DNA from: Ctena decussata
Taxonomy: Eukaryota > Mollusca > Bivalvia > Lucinida > Lucinidae
Length of the DNA: 64,000 nucleotides
Assembly: GCA_963989385.1 (NCBI GenBank)
Contig: OZ022511.1
Coordinates: 3,348,001-3,412,000, forward strand
Reading direction: 5' to 3'
This document shows, piece by piece, positions 41,250 through 53,200 of this stretch. Positions within the stretch are counted from its first letter, which is position 1. Every line of letters begins with the position of its first letter. The notes beneath the pieces are model-generated. The model saw nothing but the letters and a program-made list of their open reading frames with translations. It searched no databases and was not told the DNA's origin. The translations under genes were made by a program, and so were the position numbers.

Positions 41250-44200
41250 ACGCATCATATACAGTCATATAGAAAATATAAACTTAAAAACTAGATATTA
41301 AATATAATAAAACTTGTTTATAGGAAATACGTAATGCAACAAACCTCCAGATGCTGAACGAAGTTTATTCTTGGCTTTAAATGGTATAGCATGTAGACTT
41401 GTCAGTTCTTTCTGGCACATGGCCCCCGAAAATATCTGAGTAGGAGGACAGCAAGCAAAAGATTTTTAAGGACGACCTCAGATGTTCAAGTTAAAATGGT
41501 ACCAGATTCTAGATCAAGGCATGTTATAGAGCTCTCTATACGCATACAGCCTCTAAATAATATGCATTTGGAAGATGGTACCAGATTCTTAATCCTGATA
41601 GACATGTTTTAAAGCTCTCTAACACCTTTCCTTCAGAGTGAAAGAGTTTTGTCCTTTGTGGTGCCTATGACGTCATCTGTGAGCTGATCGGCCATTTTTC
41701 ATTGTCTAACAAAGAAATACAAGTTTTCCATATATATTTTAAAAACAACATTCAAAGCTTTGAATACATGTAAAGATAGAGATACATTATCCTAGGATGT
41801 TACCCTAACATTCAACCAATTACATGTACCAAGAATTATTACTGAAAAAGCTGATAACTGGTTTAGGTTTCCCAAATATTTTGAATATATACCTAAAAAA
41901 ATTATAATAACTGGGACACCTAAAATAAACACTGAAATAGTGATATTGTTCTGAAAATAGAACATTTTGGAAATTTACTATGTATCATGTGTCCAAAATA
42001 CGTAGAGGGAATGGCAAACAGTTAAGGCCCTGATCAGACTGCTCCTTTAGGAGCAGTCTGATCTGGGTCTGCACTGATTGCTCAGCCCTGTCTGTCCCAA
42101 TACTTAGAATTTATACCATACAGCAGAGCTCTAGATAAGAGGGAGTATTTGGTGATAATTAGGGACAATTTTTGTTAATTCTGCATGAAAACATGTTTTG
42201 AGCTCTCATCTGAACCGTCTCGACGAGACGGTTCAGATGGGGGTCACAACATAATTATGGTTTCAATGAAAACTAAAAAAATATCCATCAATTATCAAAT
42301 ACCCCTCTTATCTAGAGCTCTGATACGGTATGTTTCAGGTGAAATATTTGAGTTGAAGGCTGAGCTGAACAGCGACAAAAGAGACAAGAAGAAGGAGGCA
42401 GTGAAGAAAGTTATAGCCAGCATGACAGTTGGAAAAGATGTCAGGTAACCAATCTATTCATTATCTATGTGAATGTTGGTTAATGCTTATAAAATTATCA
42501 GAGAAAATTTCAGCCACAAAATGCAGCTCAGGTGATGTTGGTGAATCACTGAAATTAAAGAAAACTACAAAATTTCAATCAAGACAGTTTTCTCCTCAGT
42601 CTGTGTGAAAACATGTTGCAACCTGTAGCTGCTCCTTAGGGCTGAGGAGCCCCTGTAGCTCAACCGCTTAAGCCCTGGCCTATTGATCTAGCAGTCCCTG
42701 GTTCGAGCCAGGATCTTTTCAATCGTAAACAGGGTTCGATTGCACACAGCCTTTCATTATCACTCGTCCATGATCCTGGTACGACTGAAATACTGTTATA
42801 AAGGATGTAAAATTGCAAGTCATCCATCCATTCTTAGGACTGCTTTGCGGAGGCAGTCCGAATGAGAAGTCAAATAGTTGAAAGTCAGAAGCAAACTGTT
42901 TTTAATAAAAAATATCACCAAAACAACTCCGATAATGATTTTTGGTTAATTCTAGAACCCTACCCAGGAATTGAAATAATAAAATGATAGACACAATGTC
43001 AGTTTATAGCGTCCTCTGATTTAAACAAAAAAATGGCTGCTGACTCGGCATGCTCAGAAACTAGAAATTAGAGATCATGTTGTTTGGATTATATATCGAG
43101 GGCTCAGTGCAAGACTGGTCTAAGTCACTATTTTTCACAAAATCACTTTTTTGCAGTTTTGAAAACATGGTGGTCAAATACACATTCTTTGAAAATATTA
43201 AGATTCATGTTTTTGCAAAAAAATGCTTTTATTCCTAATTTAAGAATAGTCTAGGAGCCAAATGAGCAAAATCATTAGAGCAAGACTGGTCTAACTACAA
43301 TGAGACGAATTTGATTTTAAAGAGCATACTATGTATAAATGGCTAAGTTTTCAGTTTTATAAATTTAGATACAAGTTCTTATAGTCTTTAAGTGTTTATA
43401 GGTCTAGGTACAGTGTTTTCTTAACACTTTAGTAAAACATGGAATCTTTTCATTTCAAAATATTTTCCTCATTTTCTTAGTGCAAGACTAGTCTATCTTG
43501 AGATAGACTAGTATTGCGCTAAGAAAAAGTGGATTTGAAGTTAGACTAGTTTTGCACTAACAAAAAAAAAGTTATATAAATTGTCCTTTTTAAATGTTTA
43601 AAGTTGTTAAATATCTATTTCACAGCTCATGCTTATTGGGTTTTTGCCTTCAAACTGTAAAAATTGCTAAAATTTGTTTTATAATGCACTTATATTTTGC
43701 ATTTGAAAAAAAAAAGTCTATCTGAAGTTAGACTAGTCTTGCACTAAACTTTTCAGCGCAAAAGTAGTCTAAGTCACAAAAACCTAATTTAACAAAAATA
43801 AATTAATAAAATTGAATAATGTAAGCATTTCTTTCCATATTTTATGTAAATGTGTCAAATTTCATATTAATATTTTGTTTATGTACTGTAATAATCAATT
43901 TTTTGGTTCTCCTGAAAAGTTTCAAAATATGGAGTTAGACTAGTCTTGCACTAAGCCCTCGATATGAAGTTACTTGAGATATTTGACGAACTGCCAACCA
44001 AAGATAAAAACATTCACAGCTACAGATAAGAAAGGGATAACAGGGATAATTCAGGGATAATTTTCCTTAGTTCTCAATGAAAACATCTGTTGTGACCCCT
44101 CATTAGAACCATCTCAGGGAGGTGGTTCTGATAGAGGTCACAATATATGTATTTATAGAAAAATAAGGAAAATTATCCTTAAATAGCCCTGTTACCCCTT

Positions 44201-47200
44201 ATCTGCAGCACTGACTTTGTGTATCAAAATAAGCTTTCCTGATAGACCAGTTAGGCAAATTATACAGTTTGACTACTTTACATATATTCAGATAAAAATA
44301 ATGTTCTGTCCTTGCAAAAGATCATTTGTCCGTCCAGAGTATCAGTGCTGAGCCTCAGTATATATGAACCACGACACGACAAAACCAACAATGTGGTTGT
44401 GCGCCCAGCGCAGACTCAGATCAGCCTGGGCATCCGCCCAATCTGAACAGAGTCTTCCCTGTCCGCATGGAGGTAGCTTAGAGCCTTAGCTACCCATCAA
44501 GCGCTTAGCGAAGAGTCTGATCGAACTGGGTGGATGCCCAGGCTGATCTGAGTCTGCGCTGGGTGCACGACCACATTGTTGGTATTCTCGTGGTGCGGCT
44601 CATATTTGGTAAATTTTCAGTGCTTTGTTTCCTGATGTTGTGAATTGTATGCAGACGGACAATTTAGAATTGAAGAAATTGGTGTACCTATACCTGATGA
44701 ATTATGCCAAAAGTCAGCCTGACATGGCTATCATGGCCGTCAATACATTTGTCAAGGTTTGTTAACTTGTTAATGTGGAAAAATTATGAAATGTATGTTA
44801 ATTATCGCATGATATGCAGAGCTGCAGATAAGAAGGAGTAATAGAGATAATTTAGGCATACATGTAGTTTTTTTTTTTCCATAAAAAACAGACATTGCGA
44901 CCCCTTAGTAGAATCATCTCACTGAGACAGTTCTAATGAGGAGTAACAACAAACATTTTCATTTGAAAAGAAGAAAAATTTATCTTTATCTATGATTAAT
45001 CCTGTTACCCCAATTTATCTGCTGCACTATCCAGTATTAAGCAGAAACATAGTAGATTGAAAACTTTGTCCAGTAAATCTTGAGTTGTAAATCCTTGTTG
45101 TGGCTAATTAACAAACAGCATGCCTATTTGAAAAAGGACAACAGTTTGATGTCTTGAAGTTTCTGCCTTAGTTCAGCAGGTCTCTGTTTTACTTTGTATA
45201 TGCAGGAAATTAAGAAAAAAAATTTTTTTAGAGTTGCCACCTAAAGGCCTCCTTATTAGGAGGTATTATTTGTAAACCAGATATGTTAATTTTAGGTCCA
45301 ATTTTACGTCTCTTTTAAATCGCCATTTCTGGTTTAAACCAAGAATTATTTAGTAGATCATAATGCAAAATACAGAACTTCAATGGCTAGAACCGGCTTG
45401 GGACCACGAAAATTAGTTCTAGCCAAGGGTAGTTCTAGCCATCCAGGGTTAGATTCTATATATAGTGACCTCTAGGGACCCAGGAATGTGTTCTAGCCAG
45501 GCAGGGTTAACGAGCCACCAGGCTTCGAGCCATTGAAATTCTACTGTAAATCTTATTCAGAGATAAACCAAGATTTCGAAGCAACGTGACATTGACCTAA
45601 AGAAAGAATTTTTTCGTTTAGCTGTTTGCATATACATGTGAAACTCAGACCTGACTTGTATGTAAAATACTGTGCATCATGGTACAACTGAACAGATGCC
45701 TTAAGGACAAAGAAATTGTCATGAATAATAATCATGTCTTCAAATTGGTGATTTTGTAGCGTGCTGTTTCCAGACGTGCTCAAAAACATGCAGACTACAG
45801 ACCTTGAACTCAAGAAGCTCTGTTATCTTTATTTAATGAACTATGCTAAAAGCCAGCCTGATCTTGCTATCATGTGCATCTGTACATTGACAAAGGTATC
45901 TGTAGAATATGTGATATTCCTGGGCTGAGCTTGTTATCATGTACCATAAAAAGTCTTAAAATTGGGACACCTAAAATAAATACCTTCTTTTCTTTTCTGT
46001 GTATTCTCCGCCAGTATATAGGTGCATGTGACATTAATCACTGATGTTGCCTGACTATCTGAAGTTTACTGTATTTAGAGTAAACTGTTATCATAATTAT
46101 TCCGAAAATCAAATAATTTGGTTATCATATACCATCAAATTTCTAAAAATCGGGACACCTAAAATAACTACCATAATTGTCCTGAAAATGAAACATTTGT
46201 AATACAGGAGCATGAATGCAAGATCCTATTTATCATATGACACTAAAAGCGCATTTTATTAGTAAAATTTGCACTAAATGTCACGATTTTCACCATTAGA
46301 AAACGGGACGTTTTCATAGATGCCAACATATAACGTTACGACGTATTTGCATATTTAATCCACTAGTGGATTATCGTTTTTAATGCATGGCTTTATTACA
46401 CTCTCAAATGCGACGTCATATGATAAATATAATTCTAACCTTGACAGCCATTCAGATTGACTGGTTGGATGGAATTATAAGTCTGTAATGATTTATTCAT
46501 GCAATTGTTTTGGCTCTAAAACATCTTTTGCTTGGAAAGAGACTGTTTTGGGTGGGTAAGAGGAAAGATTGCAAGTTCTATGAAAGGCAAGATTTGGAAC
46601 CATCACAAGGAATTTCACCAAAAATGAGAAATTAAGAAAAAAAGGGGCATTGCTAAGGAATATCATATAAATGCACTGACATACATTGTTGTGGTGTCAA
46701 TAGATGTGTGTAGTGTGCACTTGCTTTCTTACTGATACTAACCAATTTTTTGCTTTATCTTGAATCTTAAGGGCAGTCTTAGAATTAACATGTGGCAAGG
46801 GTGGCCAGTACAAAAGCCAGTGGTTGAAATCAGTTGTATTTTTATGATTGATCATCAGAATATGAAAGTGACCAGCTATCAGTCAGTATTGACACTTGGC
46901 GATGGTTTCAGGTTAATTCTAGCACTGCTCTAAACCTGTGTGAGACAATATATTGGAATTATCAACAATTCATGTGTATATTTTACTTTCTATACTGTGG
47001 ACCCTCTTTACTACGACAGCATTTGTTCCCAAACATTTTGCCGTTAAACTGAATTTGCTGTTGTAAAGAATTCATATTTAGATCAATATAGCCATTCCAT
47101 GCATACCAAAATGACGTTATAAAGAAGTTCTCTGTTGTAATGAGTGTTGTTATAAAGAGGGTTGACTGTAATACACAGTCTTACATCCTGTAAAAGTCAC

Positions 47201-50200
47201 TTTTGCTTTGAAGCAGTACTTAGTTTGTAGCTTCAGTTTTCCTGCTACTAGCAGATAGACACACATGTATTATATACCTATCAATGAAACACCCTTTGAA
47301 CTGCCTGTTTTCTGGCCATCTGATACAGAGAGTTGTATCAAACTGACGTTTTCTGAATCTGTATCACTATCCCTTAGAACGCGGCTGTTTCTGAGTTCCA
47401 GCTTCAGGCGCATCCTTTGTTAACGTGCATCATAGTAACGAGAATCAGAGAAACTGGACTAGTGACGTACATCAACAAACATGCCAAAGTGCGCACCATG
47501 ATAGCTCAGTCGGTAGCGTTTGTCTCACGACTAGCTACATACCTCTGCCATGCAGGTTCGAATACAGGTTGGTTCATTAGCACTGGCAAGTGTGAATAGT
47601 TGACTGTTCCATAAGGTATATAATTAACAAATTACTATAACAGTAACTTGATCTGGCATACTGTATCACGTCTCTTGGATGAGCTCATCCCATCAGATCA
47701 CCCTCCACGCAAGGGTCTCGGGTGATCTGATGATATGACCTCAACCAGGAGACATGATACAGTACACCAGATCTAGTTATATCTTGATTTCCTTTTGTTG
47801 GCTGGGCGGTGCTTATTTCTGACCTTACCTTCGACGAGTATATTTTCTTAAAAGGTATAACGTGGTAATGATTTTATGCTCACTTGTGGAGAACAAAGCT
47901 CACCTTCACAAAAGGCACGGAATGATTGGAGATCGCACAACAATATTCTTTTTTTTTTTCTTTCAAACCATCATACAGGCAGTGTCTAAACAACGTTGTG
48001 ACGACGTCAATGCAACGTAGTGACATCGGAACAACCTTGCATACACGTCAATAAAGCGTCATAACGTTGCATCGACGTTCCTCCTACGTCGTTTCGACGT
48101 AGTGTGCCTGTATGGAAACTTTTAATCATTTGTGATGACCGATAGCGTTTACCGGGCATTTTTAATCTGCCAATTATGCATGAGCGTGCTACTTTACCGA
48201 TATTTCATGTGGACTGCTCGATTTTGACATTGAATGGCAAGCCTCTAACAGCACCGCCCAGTCAACGAAAGGAAATCGAGGAATACTATTGTAATAATGT
48301 GTACATGTATTACTTTTCTGTCAGTGATGTAAACTTTTCTAACATATGACATCGAATCTGAGAGTGTAATAAAGCCTTGCATTAAAAACGATAATCAAGT
48401 AGTGGATTAAATATGCAAATTACGTCCTAACCTTATGCATGTATGTCCATAAAAACTTCACATTTTCTGATGGCGAAATTGTCAAGGTTAAGTGCAAAAA
48501 TTGCTAATAGAATGTGATTTTAGTGGCATATGATAAATAGAGTCTTGTATTTGTGCTCCTGTATCATTGAATATATTAAAGTAGGTGGAGAAAAACGATA
48601 AGATGCTCACATCTTATCTTTTCCCCCAACTCATTTAATAAATTCAATAATACATGAGCACTCATATAAGATCCTCTATGTAAAGTTTCCTGGTTTAGCT
48701 GGGATAGTAGTATAGGGCTCTCATTATAACAGTTCACAGACAGACAAGACATAGCACTCTGCAGAAATCTGGATTCCAGGTTGTAAAACTTGAGAATACT
48801 CTCAAACTCGAAATAAAGCACACTGATTGGCTGCTTCTGAGCAGCCAATCAGTGTGCTTTATTTTGAGTTTGATAATGTACTCAAGTTTTATAACCTCAG
48901 GGCCTGGTTGTTTATTTGATATTATATAGGAAATAACTTTTATGAAAAATTTATACCTCTCTATTTTACCATCCATAATATTCATAAATATCTACTTGTT
49001 GTATTGTCTATAATTTTTAAGGGCAAATATCTCTTTTATTATACAGGCATGTACTGACTTTATTATGCAGTCTTTAATTTTCATAAGCATTTTCTTTTAA
49101 GATAGCTATTTTTATAAAGACAACTACTGCAAATTTTGTATGATGTGATTTATTTAGTCATTAAAATTAATTGCATGCAAGACCAAATCAAAGGAAATAA
49201 TACTGAAGCTCATAGTGTATAATTGCTTCTAAAAATACTAGACATTGAAATTATACATTATATTATTGTACCGTAATGACCCTAAAATTTCAGACACCCG
49301 GCAGTTGGACAATTTATGTTCTAAAATTCTTAGACAGTGCATTTTATACACATTAATGCATCCAAATGATGCTCGGACAATGGCAAACATTGTAGACCCT
49401 ATCAAACTACAGGAGCAGTTTGATCTGGGTCTTCAATGTCTGTTTATTACAGTAATGTAATTGATATTGACTATTTTTCTTTTGCCTCTTCTGACCACTG
49501 CCTTTACACATGACCTTGAAATAACAATGGTAGGAGAGAACATGCACACATGCACATGCAGGGCTCGGCCTAGAGGGAGAAATGGGAGAAATAGTCTCCC
49601 AAAGCTGACTGACTTCTCCCTATTTTCAGCTGAGGGAGAAGTCAAAGTGTATAAAACATATAGAAAATCCAACATTTGGGATAAAACGTCTCTGAAATTC
49701 AGAAAATGTCACAAAACTTCTCCCTGTCTTAGAACCCTAGGCTGACCCCTGTGCATGTTCTGTATATTTGCAGTACACACAGTTTGCTTTTGATAATAGA
49801 TGGCAAATTATTTGGCAAATTATCTGAAATATTGACGCTCTGACATAATTATTGCTGTGTTCAGTTTCCAAGTGTAGAACTGTTAAATGTATCATATTAT
49901 TTGGTTACAGAGCTCTAGATAAGAGGGGTATTTGATGATAATTGAGGGATAATTTTCTTTATTTCTCATTGAAACCATATGTTGTGACCCCTCATCTGAA
50001 CCGTCTCATCGAGGGGTCACAACATATGTTTTTATGCAGAATTAACAAAAATTATCCCTAATTATCACCAAATACTCCCTCTTATCTAGGGCTATGTGGA
50101 ATAACCTCAAAATCTACACCAATCTTGTGCAGTTCTGCTTTAAGATGAATTTGTTCCCTTCCAGAACAACTCCAAAAATTTAGCTCTGTCCCTTCTAAAA

Positions 50201-53200
50201 AAGTCTCCCAAAATCTAGAGGAATCTAGTTTTTGGGGTTGATTTTTAAAGGAATCACCCACACCCCTCTATCTTATAGCCAAATAAACACTGAACTAGAG
50301 CAATAGTAAATACAGGGATACTTAAATCGCTAACCTGCCAAATTTCTAAATAATTTCTGTTATGAAAATATGCACCATTCTTGTCCACTTGTTGTATCAC
50401 AATATTTATTTAGAAATAGGGCCCTGCCCCACTTGTTATAAGCATCATTAGCCTAAAGAACTCGTTAAGAGGTGGTGAACTTGTTAAGTGTTTTAGACTT
50501 TATAACCAAATACACTGATGTTTTTTGTTGAAAAAAATGTGAGAAGCTTTGCAATGAAAAAATCTGAGAAGCTTTTGCATTGCAAAGCTTCTCACATTTT
50601 TTCAACAAAAAATGTTGGCGTATTTGAGATATAAATGTTTGAAATTTTAGCAAAATGTTTACTAACGACTTCGTTAATTTTGAACAACCCCACCGTATTC
50701 TTTTGATGGCAGCCATACTGTAGTGCAGCCATGGTCAGAGTGATTGAGATAGGAGCAGTTGGAACTGATCGTATACTGTTTCCTGTGATGTATATTTGCA
50801 ATACAGTTTATGTGTTACCTGGGACTAACAGAGGTGAGACATAGGATGGTATTTCTCTTTCTGGTATTGGCAGTGGCGGCTACATAAATTGCATGTCGAG
50901 TTTTCTTGTTTAGCTCTGTTTTGTGACAATGCTTTAACAGGCAAGACACCCCAATCCGCAGAATTCTTGTTATTGCAGTTGATAAGAAATTAAAATGTAT
51001 GTGTTGATATGTTAAATTTTTTCTTTAGAGCACAAAAAAACACTAGTTGAAATTATAAACAGCATAGATCCAGATGAGGTGGCTCAAAATGAGCCACCTC
51101 ATGTGGATCTACACTGTTTGCCCTCTAGTCTTAAAACTTTCAATCTGATATAGCTCTGACCAAATATTTCTTGAAATTTGACATAAAAATTTTGTCGTCT
51201 GCTTTTTTGACACCTTACAGGTTGATGTGGAACTGTAGATTGCTGCTGCATGTTTGTAAAGTTGTAATAAAAATTAATACATGGAAACACCCTGAATAGA
51301 AATTGTAACAGTTTATCAAAAATACCACACCTAACATGCAAATTGTTTATTATGAGAATAGACTACATGTATTTTGAAAGAGCTTGGTTCTCCAGGGAAG
51401 CAGACAGGAAGTCATAAAAGTTTTTCCTCTTTGCAAAAAATGGTGGAAAAACATACAGGTGTATCCTTACACATTAAGATGAACCACGCCCAGAGATTAT
51501 AAGACTTGAGGACATTCTCAAACTCAAAATATAGCACACTGATTGGCTACTTCCGAGCACATGCTCCGAAGCAGCGAATCAGTGTGCTATATTTTGAGTT
51601 TGAGATTATATTCAAGTTTTATAACCTCAGACCCAGGTTTTGAAAAAAATATCTTTAACTACCATAATGTGCCTAAATTTTGGGACACCTAAAATAATTA
51701 ATTTTCCATTTAGGACAAATGGAAAATTAGTTATTTAAGGTGTCCCAAAGCTGAAGCAAAATTTTGGGACACCTAAAGTAACTTATTTTCCATTTGGGAC
51801 AAATGGAAAATTAATATTTTTAGGTGCCCCAATGTTGACGCATATTACGGTTATTATGACACAGCTGAGACTCAGACTAGCATGCACATCTTCTGATTGG
51901 AATCTCTGCAACTGCTGTATAGACCAGCAGCAGTGTGTTCTGATCAGGAGCAAGTTGCTTAACGCTAGCGCTACGTAGTGCTCGCTAGCAATTTGCTATG
52001 CAACGGTATGTTACAAAAAAGCGCTTTGTAGAGCTACGTGGCATTCGCGGAGCTGCCTCGCAAATAGCTTTTTTGTAACATACCGTTGCATAGGCAAAGC
52101 AATCGGTAGCACTCTGTAGCGCTTTCTGTGTACACGTCTTTAAAAAGAGGCAAATTTCACCGTGCCACGCACTGCTACAGAAAAACGCTTTTTAAAAGCA
52201 AAATCCTTGCATAGCATTGGCGAAGCGCTACAGAGCGCTATTTTATAGCGATTTCGTTAAGCAACTCTCGTCAGAGTATTCATTGTTCGGTATATAGAGT
52301 CTTCAGTAGGAGTCTGAGGCTGTTGATGCATAGACTGTTCCCTGAGTACTTAGCTGTGGATATAAATGAATAACTTGGTTATCCAGCTAAGAATGGGTAA
52401 CAGGGATAATTAAAGGGAAATTTTTCCTATTTTCAGTAAGGAAAAAAAAATCAGATAAGAATGGGTAACAGGGACAATTAAGGGAAATTTTTCCTACTTT
52501 CAGTAAAAAGATATATTTTGACCCCTCATTAGAACCGTCTCACCGAGACGGTTCTAATGAGTGGTCACAACATATGTTTTTATTGAAAAATAAAGAAAAT
52601 TTAATCTGAATTATCCTTGAAACCCCACCTTACCTGGGACTCTGATAATTTACGTCTGCAAAAATTTACGTCTGCAAAAATTTACGTCTGCAAAAATTTC
52701 AAAATACGTTTCATCCAAGCTATATCATATTGAAAATTCAAAAACTAGAGGGCAAACAGTGTAGATCTAGATGAGGTGGCTCATTATGAGCCACCTCATC
52801 AGGATCTACGCTGTTTGCAAATTCTGCTAATTTTGTCACTGGCACTTAAAGAGTTAATTTATACCTCTTTTCTACCTCATTCTTGCAGGACTGTGAAGAT
52901 TCAAATCCACTGATCAGAGCGCTTGCAGTGAGAACAATGGGATGTATACGTGTGGACAAGATCACCGAGTACCTCTGTGAGCCACTGCGCAAGTGTCTGA
53001 AGGATGAAGATCCCTATGTGAGGAAGACAGCTGCAGTCTGTGTCGCTAAGCTGCATGATATCAATGCCCAGTTAGTAGAGGACCAGGGATTTTTAGATCT
53101 CCTGAGAGATTTGTTGTCTGACTCCAATCCTATGGTGAGTTTTAGTTGATTATCATTGTGACAGTATTAACCCATTCCATGTGGGATACCCCTTTAGGGG

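Noticed and set aside
45553..45813. 86-codon minus-strand frame
   Set aside because: Antisense of beta-adaptin exon 3b and its upstream intron; no family resemblance.
45760..45895. Exon 3b as a decaying duplicate pseudo-exon
   Set aside because: It keeps length, phase, both splice sites and an open frame despite many silent changes; decay would have broken at least one.
48576..48985. Overlapping minus-strand frames
   Set aside because: Frames over the family D foldback; similar peptides (KIKHTDWLL) appear at each family D copy.
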